From NCBI GenBank assembly GCA_963775825.1, contig CAVZKY010000068.1, forward strand, positions 124,001-188,000: DNA of 64,000 bases, read 5' to 3'. A program made the position numbers and the translations under genes. The stretch is from Bog-532 sp963775825. GTDB taxonomy: Bacteria; Actinomycetota; Actinomycetes; Streptosporangiales; Streptosporangiaceae. Shown in pieces: positions 8,876 through 17,135 of the stretch (the stretch's first letter is position 1; each line of letters opens with the position of its first letter). Under the pieces are notes generated by a model. The model saw only the letters and a list, made by a program, of their open reading frames with translations. It was not told the origin of the DNA and did no database searches.

Positions 8876-9319
8876 TTACTGCGGAACCTGGGTGATCTCG
8901 AACGGCACCGGCTGCTGAGCCTGGTGCGGGTGATCCGGCCCCGCGTATACCTTGAGCTTGCGGAGCGTCTTGCGGCCCAGCGAGTTCTTCGGGAGCATGC
9001 CCCGCACGGCCTTCTCGACCGCGCGCTCGGGGTGCTTCTCCATCAGTTCGGCGTAGCCGACCGCCCGCAGTCCGCCCGGGTAACCGGAGTGCCGGTACGC
9101 CCGCTTCTGCTCCAGCTTGTTGCCGGTGAGGGCGATCTTGTCCGCGTTGATGACGATCACGAAGTCGCCGGTGTCCACGTGCGGGGCGAAGATCGGCTTG
9201 TGCTTGCCGCGTAGGAGCACGGCGGCCTGGCTGGCCAGCCGGCCGAGAACGACATCGGACGCGTCAATAACGTGCCACTGCCGCGTGATGTCACTGTCCT
9301 TCGGACTGAACGTGCGCAC
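8876..9319 (-). CDS. rplM: 50S ribosomal protein L13
   Basis: A 147-residue L13, exactly the usual length. The GTG at 9319 gives MRTFSPKDSDITRQWHVIDA, the family N-terminus. The rRNA-binding AVRGMLPKNSLGR segment is intact. It is the first gene of the rplM-rpsI transcript, with a likely promoter at 9469-9498. Confidence 0.97.
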   Translation of the reverse strand: MRTFSPKDSDITRQWHVIDASDVVLGRLASQAAVLLRGKHKPIFAPHVDTGDFVIVINADKIALTGNKLEQKRAYRHSGYPGGLRAVGYAELMEKHPERAVEKAVRGMLPKNSLGRKTLRKLKVYAGPDHPHQAQQPVPFEITQVPQ

Positions 9320-9468
9320 AGTCGAGCCTTTCGCATGTGGGACTCTGATGAGGAACCCGTATCGCGGTGGCCACCGGAATGGAAGCCGACCGCACCGGCC
9401 GCGCCCGCAAGCGGAACCGCCTGCCCGGGCGCCACGTGCATGCTCACAACACATGGACGCGAATGCAA

Positions 9469-9498
9469 AGAATACTCGCTGTCAAGCGTGCTTGGCAA
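9469..9498 (-). promoter_or_regulatory. Probable rplM-rpsI promoter
   Basis: On the minus strand TTGCCA (9493-9498) and TATTCT (9469-9474) are separated by 18 bases, giving a leader of about 140 bases to rplM. A second TTGACA-like hexamer overlaps the spacer (9480-9485). The region is the only AT-rich patch between the divergent rplM and the plus-strand gene at 9674. Confidence 0.4.
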
Positions 9499-9673
9499 AG
9501 CAAGTGGATTACGGCGCCGGAGGCACAGCCGGACGGGGGCCGGAGACCCGCGGCGGCGTCCCGCCCGGGAAAACTGTGACATAAGAATTTCTGAGAGCGC
9601 ACAGTGACTAAGTGTAGCGGAAAAATATTGCGACCACCTTGCCGCGCCGCAGCAGGACGATAGCCTCACTTTC

Positions 9674-11469
9674 ATGGGACACCGGGGCACGGAAGGCTCT
9701 CGCACGTCCGACGGCTGGCAGAGCCAGCGGTCCGGCCGGCCTCGGTCATACTCGCCTCCCGCCGCGCTGGAGCCGGGCGCGGCGAACGGCGCGGGCGCAC
9801 CCGGCGGCACCGTCGGTGCCGGTGCGGGCCCCGGCGACGACGAGGCGGCTTACGGCAGCGGCGAGTGGGCTGCCGCCCCCTGGGCGGGCGGCCCGGCCGC
9901 CGGCGGGCCGGCTCGCGGTTTCCCGCCCGTGCCCGGCCAGCCCGACCCCAGCTACCCCGAGCACGACTTCGACACCTGGAATGACCATCCAGGGGCTGGC
10001 GACCAGCACCCAGTCGCCACATCCGGCGCCACATCCGGGCAGTGGGACACCCCGGCCAGCACCGAGCACGGCGCCCCCGGTCATTGGGACACCGCGCCGG
10101 TCGCGGAATGGGAGTTCACCGGAACGCCGGATCTGGCCGGGGCCGGCGAGGGCGACTGGGGAGAACCGGGGCGGACGGGGGAATGGGCAGGCAGCCAGAC
10201 CGGCGAATGGGCGCGCGCCGATGAGGGCGGCCACCCCGGCGCGAGTGCGGGCGGCCTGGGTCAAAGGGAGCATTGGCAACAAGGTGGGCACTGGGATCAG
10301 GACGAGCGCTGGGATCCGGGGGACGGCAGGGCGTCGCGGCCCTGGGGGGAGGGCAGCGGTCAATGGGACGCACCGTACGGCCGGTTCGACGAGAACGGTG
10401 ACTGGCACGGCCCGGCGGAGGGCGCCGGCCGCGAGGGCGCCGGCCGCGAGGGCGACGGCCGCGAGGGCGACGACTACGTGACGAGCGGCCACGATTACCC
10501 GGCGAACGGTCACGATGAGGACGCCCGGTACGCCGGCGGCTACGAACGGGCCGATTTCGCCATCGCCGGCCGGGACGGACTCGCGGCTGGAGATCGGGGG
10601 GCCCGGGCAGTGCCAGGACCGGCCCGCAACCTGGCCCGGCCGGTGGTGCGGAGACTGGGGAGGACCAGCCCCGGCGGAGCGGGCCGGGACGGGCCGCCGC
10701 CCGGAAGGCGGCGGCCCGCGGATCACGGAACAGGACGGCCATCCTGGCCGCCGCGGCCGTGGTGGTCGTCGCCGTCCTCGCCGCAACGGCCTACGTCCTG
10801 CTGGGCCGGCATTCGCGTCATCCGGCCACGGCGGCTCCGGTCACGTCCGCGCCCAAGCTGCCCACGCCCACGGCGTCCGTCGCCTCCGGCGCGGCCAGGA
10901 TCGGCAAGTGGGGCTATCTCACCAGCCGGGCCACGGACACGGCGCCGCTGACCGTCGCCGAGCTGTACCCCGCGCAGTTCCTGATCAACGGCAGCTCCTT
11001 CGTCCGGACCACCGACCGGGCTGACACCAGCTGCGACCAGGGCCTGTTCGGCACGCAGCTGCAGAACGCGGCCAAGGTGTACGGCTGCACCCAGGTGGTC
11101 CGGGCCAGCTACGTCTCCGGCGATCAGACCATGATGGGCACCATCGGCGTGGTGAACCTGTCCAGCGCCAACGATGCCGCCAAGGCCGGGAACGCGTCCG
11201 GGTCAACCGACTTCGTCACCCCGCTGAACGGCACGACCGGGCCGACGAAGAAACTGAGCCAGGGGACGGGCGTCGTCCAGGCCGAGTACAAGGGCCACTA
11301 CCTGATCCTGATCTGGGCCGAGTTCGCGAACCTCAAGGCCCCGTCGACCCAGACGCAGCGCAGCCAGCTGGAGCAGTTCGCATCGGATCTGATCTCCGGC
11401 AGCGCGAACATCGCGCTGAGCAACCGCATGGTCAACGGCAAGCCCGAGGCCACGGGAAGGCCCGGATAG
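9674..11469 (+). CDS. Tryptophan-rich single-pass membrane protein of unknown function (frame break)
   Basis: Not recognised as a known family. The N-terminal 300 or so residues are cytoplasmic, low-complexity and built from short Gly/Asp/Glu/Trp phrases such as GQWDTP, GHWDTA, GEWAG, GEWAR, HWDQD and RWDPG, with about 16 tryptophans. A short EGAGREGAGREGDGREGD repeat follows. Then comes one hydrophobic helix (AILAAAAVVVVAVLAATAYVLL, about 10735-10800), a proline/threonine linker and a roughly 200-residue outer domain with two cysteines (TSCDQG, VYGCTQ). The 5' part and the helix are in different frames, so one indel lies between about 10600 and 10720. The outer domain is compact and not low-complexity. 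It is the only plus-strand gene within the cluster and lies between divergent rplM and convergent truA. Confidence 0.65.
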
Positions 11470-11526
11470 AACGTCGCGGTAGGCCGCCAAGGCCAGGAGC
11501 ACCCTGCCAGCAGGACCCGGGCGGCG

Positions 11527-12363
11527 TCAGGCCAGCGGGGCGGATCGGACCCGGCGCGTCTCGGCCGCCCGGGCGGCGAGCTCTGCCGGAGGGGGATAGC
11601 GCACCTCGGCCAGGCAGAGACCGTGCGGCGGCACGACCCGCACGGCGGAATCACGGATGGCCGCCGCCAGCACCTGGCCGGGCCAGCTCTGCTCCCGGCG
11701 CTCCTCCCCCACCGCGAGCAGCGCCCCCACCAGTGCGCGGACCATGTTGTGGCAGAACGCATCGGCCACCACGGCCGCCACGGCCACCCCGTCATCGTCG
11801 CGCGCCCAGTGGAGCCGGAGCAGCCGCCGGACGGTGGTCGCTCCTTCCCGGCGGCGGCAGAAGGCGGCGAAATCGTGCTCTCCGACCAAGGCGGCGGCCG
11901 CGGAGTTCATCCGGTCCACGCTGATCCGGCGCGGATACCACAGGGTCTCGTTCCGGCGCAGTGGGTCCGCCGTGGCCGGGTCGTCGCAGACCCGGTACGA
12001 ATACCGGCGCCAGAGCGGGGAGAACCGCGCGTCGAAGCCGTCCGGGGCCGGAGCCAGACCGCGCAGCCGGACATCGCCCGGCAGCACCCCGGCTAGCGCC
12101 CGGTCCGCGCTGTCCGCCGCGGCGTGCCAGGCACCGGCGGGCACGTCGGCGTGCGCCACCTGGCCACGCGCGTGCACCCCGGCGTCCGTCCGCCCGGCGA
12201 CCGTCAGCCGGGCCGCCGCGGGCAGCCGCAGCACCCGGCCAAGGGCCTCTTCGACGACCCCCTGGACGGTCCGCCGCCCGGGCTGGGCGGCCCAGCCGGA
12301 GAAGCCGGAACCGTCGTAGGCCAGGTCCAGCCGCAGCCGGACGAGCGCAGCGTCGGTGTTCAC
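11527..12363 (-). CDS. truA: tRNA pseudouridine(38-40) synthase
   Basis: A 278-residue TruA. The catalytic aspartate sits in AGRTDAGVHARGQVAH and the N-terminal LAYDGSGFSGWAAQPG segment is typical. The enzyme isomerises U38-U40 in the anticodon arm. It closes the alpha-operon run after rplQ, from which it is separated by 91 bases and a hairpin. Intact. Confidence 0.95.
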   Translation of the reverse strand: MNTDAALVRLRLDLAYDGSGFSGWAAQPGRRTVQGVVEEALGRVLRLPAAARLTVAGRTDAGVHARGQVAHADVPAGAWHAAADSADRALAGVLPGDVRLRGLAPAPDGFDARFSPLWRRYSYRVCDDPATADPLRRNETLWYPRRISVDRMNSAAAALVGEHDFAAFCRRREGATTVRRLLRLHWARDDDGVAVAAVVADAFCHNMVRALVGALLAVGEERREQSWPGQVLAAAIRDSAVRVVPPHGLCLAEVRYPPPAELAARAAETRRVRSAPLA

Positions 12364-12399
12364 CTAGCTGATCTCCCCTCGGCGGCCCGCAGACGCAGC

Positions 12400-12432
12400 G
12401 CCGGGCTGCCCCAAATGCTGGGACAGCCCGGC
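12400..12432 (-). terminator. Hairpin between rplQ and truA
   Basis: GCCGGGCTG (12400-12408) pairs with CAGCCCGGC (12424-12432), and the stem continues through CCC/GGG with one mismatch. There is no T tract. It probably terminates or attenuates transcription leaving rplQ. Confidence 0.6.
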
Positions 12433-12454
12433 TGAATCTCTCCGCTGCGATCGG

Positions 12455-13096
12455 TCAGGCGGACTCTTCGCCATCCGCCGACGCGGGCTCCGCGGACTCC
12501 TCGTCCGCGGACTCCTCGTCCGCAGACTCCTCGTCCACGGGGCTCGCGCCTGCCGCCGTCCCATCCTCAGCCTGAACAGACCCGGCCTCATCGGCCGTGT
12601 CGGTGCTGGCGGCAGCCGACTCGGTACCGTCGTCGGCGCCCGCGGTGTCCCCGGCCGTCTCCGTGGCTTCGGTGGCGGGGGCGGCCGCTGGCGCCTCGTC
12701 CCGCGACCGGCGGATCCGCCGGCGCGGCCGGGACGTCACCTCGTCCCGGACCAGCTCGATCACGGCCATCGGGGCGTTGTCGCCCTTGCGCGGCCCGATC
12801 TTGGTGATCCGGGTGTAACCGCCCGCACGCTCGGCGAAACCCGGCCCGATCTCGGTGAAGAGCGAGTGCACGACGCCCTTGTCGTTCACGACCGTGAGCA
12901 CACGCCGCCGTGCGTGCAGGTCGCCCCGCTTCGCGAACGTGATCAGGCGCTCGGCGACGGGACGCAGCCGGCGCGCCTTGGCCTCGGTCGTGGTGATCCG
13001 CCCATGCTCGAAGAGCGCGGTGGCCAGGTTCGACAGGATATGCCGCTGGTGGGCCGAGCTGCCGCCCAGCCGCGGCCCCTTGGTGGGCGTGGGCAT
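12455..13096 (-). CDS. rplQ: 50S ribosomal protein L17 with long acidic C-terminal extension
   Basis: A 213-residue L17. Residues 1-120 are the canonical protein (MPTPTKGPRLGGSSAHQRH start, ITTTEAKARRLRPVAE). The last 90 or so residues are an acidic, alanine-rich tail. Near its end the tail contains three in-register 15-base DNA repeats, each encoding ADEES (about 12492-12536). Extended L17 tails occur in actinobacteria, but repeat number is likely to vary. It follows rpoA by 40 bases. Confidence 0.95.
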   Translation of the reverse strand: MPTPTKGPRLGGSSAHQRHILSNLATALFEHGRITTTEAKARRLRPVAERLITFAKRGDLHARRRVLTVVNDKGVVHSLFTEIGPGFAERAGGYTRITKIGPRKGDNAPMAVIELVRDEVTSRPRRRIRRSRDEAPAAAPATEATETAGDTAGADDGTESAAASTDTADEAGSVQAEDGTAAGASPVDEESADEESADEESAEPASADGEESA

Positions 13097-13136
13097 TCGT
13101 TTCCTCTTTCGGTGTCAGTTGCTGGCTAGACGTGCG

Positions 13137-14154
13137 TCAGTACTGCTCGGTCTCGACGTAGCTGTCGTCCTCGTCCGGCGCGTAGTTGTCCACCGCGCTA
13201 CTCGGGTCGAACCCGGGCGGGGAGTCCTTGAGGGCCAGCCCCATGTCGATCAGCTTCTGCTTGACCTCCTCGATGGACTTCGCACCGAAGTTGCGGATGT
13301 CCAGCAGGTCCTGCTCACTGCGCGACACGAGCTCGCCGACGGTGTGGATGCCCTCACGCTTGAGGCAGTTGTACGACCGGACCGTGAGGTTCAGGTCCTC
13401 GATCGGCAGGGCCAGGTCCGCGGCCAGGGCCGCGTCCGTGGGCGACGGGCCGACGTCGATGCCCTCGGCGTCGACGTTGAGCTCGCGGGCCAGCCCGAAC
13501 AGCTCGACAAGCGTCTTGCCGGCGCTGGCTACCGCGTCCCGCGGCCGGATCGAGGAACTTGGTCTCCACATCCAGGATCAGCCGGTCGAAGTCGGTCCGC
13601 TGCTCGACACGGGTGGCCTCGACCTTGTAGCTCACCCGGGTCACCGGGGAGTAGATCGAGTCGATGGGCACCCGGCCGATCTCCTGGCCCGGCTGCTTGT
13701 TCTGGGTGGCCGAGACGTAGCCGCGACCGCGCTCGACGGTGAGCTCCATCTCGAGCTTGCCCTTGCCGTTCAGCGTGGCGATGTGCAGCTCGGGGTTGTA
13801 GACCTCGACGCCCGCGGGCGGCGTGATGTCCGCCGCGGTGACCTGGCCGGGCCCCTGCTTGCGCAGGTACATCACCACGGGCTCGTCGTGCTCGGAGGAG
13901 ACGACCAGGCCCTTGAGGTTGAGGATGATGTCGGTGACGTCTTCCTTCACGCCCGGCACGGTGGAGAACTCGTGCAGGACGCCCTCGATGCGGATGCTGG
14001 TTACGGCCGCTCCGGGGATGGACGACAGCAGCGTGCGGCGGAGCGAGTTGCCGATGGTGTAACCGAATCCCGGCTCCAGCGGCTCGATGACGAACCTGGA
14101 CCGGGCGTCACCTATCTGCTCTTCCGTCAGGGTAGGACGCTGAGCGATAAGCAT
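13137..14154 (-). CDS. rpoA: RNA polymerase alpha subunit (one-base frame break)
   Basis: Both domains are present: the N-terminal assembly domain (MLIAQRPTLTEEQIG through VETK) and the C-terminal DNA- and activator-binding domain (ASAGKTLVELFGLARE, NCLKREGIHTVGEL). The frame shifts between ILDVETK and SSIRPRDAV. Removing one T at about 13555-13559 restores a normal 338-residue protein. An intact alpha subunit is essential, so a sequencing indel is the likely cause. It sits between rpsD and rplQ as in the usual alpha operon. Confidence 0.96.
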
Positions 14155-14170
14155 GTGGTGCCTTCCTTCC

Positions 14171-14233
14171 CGTGACGCCCGCTATTTGACGTCACGATTC
14201 CGTCCCGCGACGCCCGCTATTTGACGTCGCGAT
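14171..14233 (-). promoter_or_regulatory. Tandem covarying hairpins between rpsD and rpoA
   Basis: Two 26-base units with a 35-base period each form a 7-bp stem around an identical 12-base loop. The stems are CGTGACG/CGTCACG (14171-14177 and 14190-14196) and CGCGACG/CGTCGCG (14206-14212 and 14225-14231). The single stem difference is compensatory (T-A replaced by C-G), which points to selection on RNA structure. They lie in the rpoA leader. A role in S4-mediated or processing control is a guess. Confidence 0.6.
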
Positions 14234-14294
14234 GGTGCCGGCGACCGCGTGGCCGCCGGCTCCCCCCGGCGCGGGGCCGGGGGAAGCTAGCTGC

Positions 14295-14921
14295 TTACTT
14301 CGAGTAAAGCTCAACAATGAGCTGTTCCTGAACCTGTGTGTCGATCTGCGCCCGGATCGGCAGCGCGTGCACCAGGATGCGCATCTGGTCCGGGACGACC
14401 TCGAGCCACGCGGGAACCTGACGCTCGCCCGCCTCGGCCTGCGCCACCACGAACGGGGTCATGTCGCGGGACTTCTGCCGGACCTCGATGATGTCGTTCT
14501 CGGCCACCCGGTAGGAAGGGATGTCCACCTTCTTGCCGTTGACCGTGATGTGGCCGTGCGTAGTGAGCTGGCGGGCCATGTCCCGGCTCTTGGCGAAGCC
14601 GGCCCGGTACACCACGTTGTCCAGGCGGCTCTCCAGGATCTGGAGCAGGTTGTCGCCGGTCCGGCCGTGCCGGCGGGTGGCCTCTTCGTAGTAGTTGTGG
14701 AACTGCCGCTCCAGCACGCCATACATCCGGCGGGCCTTCTGCTTCTCGCGGATCTGGAGAAGGTACTCGCTCTCCTTGGGGCGGTTCCTGCCGTGCTCAC
14801 CCGGCGGGTAAGGCCGGATCTCGATCGGGCACTTCGGCGAGTCGCACTTGGCGCCCTTCAGGAACAGCTTCATCTTCTCGCGGCGGCAGCGCTTGCAGTC
14901 CGCGCCAGTGTCTCGAGCCAT
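14295..14921 (-). CDS. rpsD: 30S ribosomal protein S4 (zinc-binding form)
   Basis: A 208-residue S4. Four N-terminal cysteines (CKRC, then CDSPKC) form the zinc-binding variant. The S4 RNA-binding domain follows (LESRLDNVVYRAGFAKS, VNGKKVDIPSYRV). S4 is a primary 16S rRNA binder and, in several bacteria, a translational repressor of its operon. Nineteen bases separate it from rpsK. Confidence 0.97.
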   Translation of the reverse strand: MARDTGADCKRCRREKMKLFLKGAKCDSPKCPIEIRPYPPGEHGRNRPKESEYLLQIREKQKARRMYGVLERQFHNYYEEATRRHGRTGDNLLQILESRLDNVVYRAGFAKSRDMARQLTTHGHITVNGKKVDIPSYRVAENDIIEVRQKSRDMTPFVVAQAEAGERQVPAWLEVVPDQMRILVHALPIRAQIDTQVQEQLIVELYSK

Positions 14922-14939
14922 CTGCTCTGTAACTCTCCC

Positions 14940-15344
14940 TCAGACCCGGCGCCGCTTCGGCGGCCGGCAGCCATTGTGCGGAACCGGGGTGACGTCCTGG
15001 ATCGACCCGACCTCCAGGCCGGTCGCCTGCAGCGACCGGATGGCGGTCTCCCGGCCCGACCCAGGGCCCTTGACGAAGACGTCGACCTTGCGCATGCCGT
15101 GCTCCATCGCGCGGCGCGCGGCGGCCTCGGCGGCCATCTGCGCGGCGAACGGCGTCGACTTGCGCGAACCCTTGAACCCGACCTGCCCGGAAGACGCCCA
15201 TGCGATGACGGCTCCGGCCGGGTCGGTAATTGAGACGATCGTGTTGTTGAACGTGCTTCTGATGTGCGCGTGCCCATGAGCAACGTTCTTCCGCTCCTTG
15301 CGGCGCACCTTCTTGGCGCCCGCATTGCGGCTCCTCGGCGGCAT
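14940..15344 (-). CDS. rpsK: 30S ribosomal protein S11
   Basis: A 134-residue S11 starting MPPRSRNAGAKKVRRKE and ending with NGCRPPKRRRV. The conserved HIRSTFNNTIVSITD and GPGSGRETAIR motifs are intact. The ATG at 15344 is the family start. Between it and rpsM is a short head-only copy of the intergenic repeat. Confidence 0.97.
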   Translation of the reverse strand: MPPRSRNAGAKKVRRKERKNVAHGHAHIRSTFNNTIVSITDPAGAVIAWASSGQVGFKGSRKSTPFAAQMAAEAAARRAMEHGMRKVDVFVKGPGSGRETAIRSLQATGLEVGSIQDVTPVPHNGCRPPKRRRV

Positions 15345-15374
15345 CTGCTTATAACTCCTGAGGTGATCGGTCCG

Positions 15375-15415
15375 TTTCGGGGGGTCCGGGGGGTCGTCCC
15401 CCCGGGCTAACGCTG
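15375..15415 (-). repeat. Intergenic repeat, copy R4 (head module only)
   Basis: On the minus strand the sequence TTAGCCCGGGGGG-ACGA-CCCCCCGGACCCCCCG matches the head palindrome of the repeat family without any hairpin unit. It lies in the rpsM-rpsK gap, inside an operon, so it cannot be a complete terminator there. Confidence 0.65.
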
Positions 15416-15471
15416 CGGGTGACCGGGAAGGTGGCCGGAGGACACCGAACTGGGTCAGCCGCCCCGGACTA

Positions 15472-15852
15472 CTACTTCTTGCCGGCCTTCTTCTTGCCGG
15501 CCACGGTCTTCTTCTTGCCCTTGCGGGTGCGCGCGTTGGTCTGCGTCCGCTGACCGTGCACGGGCAGCCCCCGGCGGTGCCGGATCCCCTGGTAGCAGCC
15601 AATCTCGATCTTGCGCCGGATGTCGGCCTGGACCTCACGGCGCAGGTCGCCCTCGATCCGGTAGGTCGCATCGATCCAGTCCCGGAGGCGGATCAGGTCG
15701 TCTTCGCCGAGCTCGTGGACCCGGGCGTCGGGGCTGACCCCCGTCGCCTGCAGCGTCTCCAGGGCCCGGGTACGGCCGATGCCGTAGATGTAGGTGAGCG
15801 CGACCTCCATCCGCTTCTCGCGGGGGAGGTCAACGCCGGCAAGGCGTGCCAC
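15472..15852 (-). CDS. rpsM: 30S ribosomal protein S13
   Basis: A 126-residue S13: MARLAGVDLPREKRMEVALT start, the helix-two-turn-helix region (YIYGIGRTRALETL) and the basic GQRTQTNARTRKG tail that contacts tRNA and the B1 bridges. The end is a lysine-rich KKKTVAGKKKAGKK stretch. Intact, downstream of rpmJ. Confidence 0.97.
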   Translation of the reverse strand: MARLAGVDLPREKRMEVALTYIYGIGRTRALETLQATGVSPDARVHELGEDDLIRLRDWIDATYRIEGDLRREVQADIRRKIEIGCYQGIRHRRGLPVHGQRTQTNARTRKGKKKTVAGKKKAGKK

Positions 15853-16003
15853 GTCGGGCAGTTCTCCTTCGGTAGGTGGGAGGTCCTTCGCGCCGCATCC
15901 TGGCCCTGCCCGAGCCAGCCCCGGCCTCCCCCGGGGGTTGTCCCGTGACCATGGTGGCGGTCACGGGACTGCGGTACGCGTTTTCAGTTATAAGGCCAGG
16001 GCC

Positions 16004-16117
16004 CTAGCCCTGGCGCTGCTTGTGCCGCGGATCTGAGCAGATGACCATCACCCGGCCGTTGCGGCGGATGATGCGGCACTTGCTGCAGATCTTCTTGACA
16101 CTCGGCTTGACCTTCAC
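16004..16117 (-). CDS. rpmJ: 50S ribosomal protein L36
   Basis: A 37-codon gene: GTG start, MKVKPSVKKICSKC, then CRIIRRNGRVMVICSD and PRHKQRQG followed by TAG. The CxxC, later Cys and His form the zinc site of the zinc-binding L36 type. It sits between infA and rpsM in the usual order. Confidence 0.95.
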   Translation of the reverse strand: MKVKPSVKKICSKCRIIRRNGRVMVICSDPRHKQRQG

Positions 16118-16183
16118 GGCCTGCGTCTCCTCATGGGACCGCCCGTGTGGACGGCCCGCTCACGGTGCTCTTCGCTGCTCGTC

Positions 16184-16405
16184 TTACTTGTACCGGTACA
16201 CGATGCGCCCGCGGCTCAGGTCGTAGGGACTGAGCTCAACCACGACCCGGTCGTCAGGCAGGATACGGATGTAGTGCATCCGCATCTTCCCGCTGATGTG
16301 AGCGAGAACCTGGTGCCCGTTGTCTAGCTCCACCTTGAAGAAGGCGTTTGGCAGGGACTCGACAACCGTGCCTTCAATCTCGATGGCGCCGTCTTTCTTG
16401 GGCAT
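16184..16405 (-). CDS. infA: Translation initiation factor IF-1
   Basis: A 73-residue OB-fold protein (MPKKDGAIEIEGTVVESLPN ... YDLSRGRIVYRYK), exactly the usual length. IF-1 binds the ribosomal A site and assists IF-2 and IF-3. It is the first gene of the infA-rpmJ-rpsM-rpsK-rpsD-rpoA-rplQ run. Confidence 0.97.
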   Translation of the reverse strand: MPKKDGAIEIEGTVVESLPNAFFKVELDNGHQVLAHISGKMRMHYIRILPDDRVVVELSPYDLSRGRIVYRYK

Positions 16406-16645
16406 GTCCTCCGCGTTTCACTATCCGGCTCGGCCGCGCACAGCGCACGGCGTCGCATTGCTACGTATCCTGAGTGGGTTGCCTGACGAGATACGGCGCG
16501 TACGTCCTGCACTGTGCTGGACTGTGCTGCGCCGGACTCACAGGGCCCGCCGACACGGGATCCGTATCGACAGGATCGGTACGGCCGAGCAGACGTTGCT
16601 TCGCGGTAGGGCTACGCGAGAAGAACAGCCCACAGGCCGTGTGCG

Positions 16646-16675
16646 AGTTTACGCGATCCGCGTCACCAAAGCGAA
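16646..16675 (-). promoter_or_regulatory. Possible infA operon promoter in the 343-base infA upstream gap
   Basis: The stretch 16406-16748 has no gene. On the minus strand TTCGCT (16670-16675), an 18-base spacer and TAAACT (16646-16651) could form the promoter for the infA operon, giving a leader of about 235 bases. The -10 resembles those upstream of rpoB and tRNA-Trp. Nothing else is recognisable in the gap. Confidence 0.35.
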
Positions 16676-16748
16676 CTGAACTGCCCGCCCGGAACTACGG
16701 CCGCGCCCTGAATCACACCACGGGCCCGGCAGCGGTCATGCCGCCGGC

Positions 16749-17051
16749 TCAGGATGCCCGTCCCGGACCGTATAAGCGCTGCGGGCCCGGTTTTATGCCC
16801 GCGGCTGGGAGCAGGCCCTGGGCCGGGGGCCGGTGCAGCGAGGCATCCGGCAGCGTGTAGCGCTTCAGGTCAATGTGCGGCAGGTCGGCCAGCAGCTCAT
16901 CGAGCTCACCGAGGGTCCGGGCCCGCAGCGCCGCGTCGATCCGCTCACTGAACTCCTCCGCCGTCAGCCGCCCGGCCGCGTGATGCTCCTGCAGGAGCGC
17001 CACGACCCGGTCCCGGTCCGCGTCGGAAGCGCGGATCCGTGCGTCCGGCAT
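16749..17051 (-). CDS. DUF1707 domain protein
   Basis: A 100-residue protein with the actinobacterial DUF1707 signature: a start of the form PDARIRASDADRDRVV, then LQEHHAAGRLTAEEFSERI and a LDELLADLP end to the domain (residues 5-60). The function of this domain is unknown; it often precedes membrane or SHOCT-like regions, but here only a short proline-containing tail follows. The ATG at 17051 is chosen because AGGAGG lies six bases upstream. It lies between infA and map, where many actinobacteria have no gene. Confidence 0.8.
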   Translation of the reverse strand: MPDARIRASDADRDRVVALLQEHHAAGRLTAEEFSERIDAALRARTLGELDELLADLPHIDLKRYTLPDASLHRPPAQGLLPAAGIKPGPQRLYGPGRAS

Positions 17052-17135
17052 CGGCGTCCTCCTCACCTGTCCCCCGGGACCGCCCTGGTGATCCCGCCGG
17101 CCGCTGGCCGGCGGTGGCCGACGCTAGCCCGGGGC

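Noticed and set aside
13354..14154. Programmed frameshifting in rpoA, rpoB, fusA and ribosomal genes
   Set aside because: No slippery heptamer plus downstream structure is shared, the breaks are at different positions in each gene, and the number of affected genes is far too high. Indel errors explain them better.
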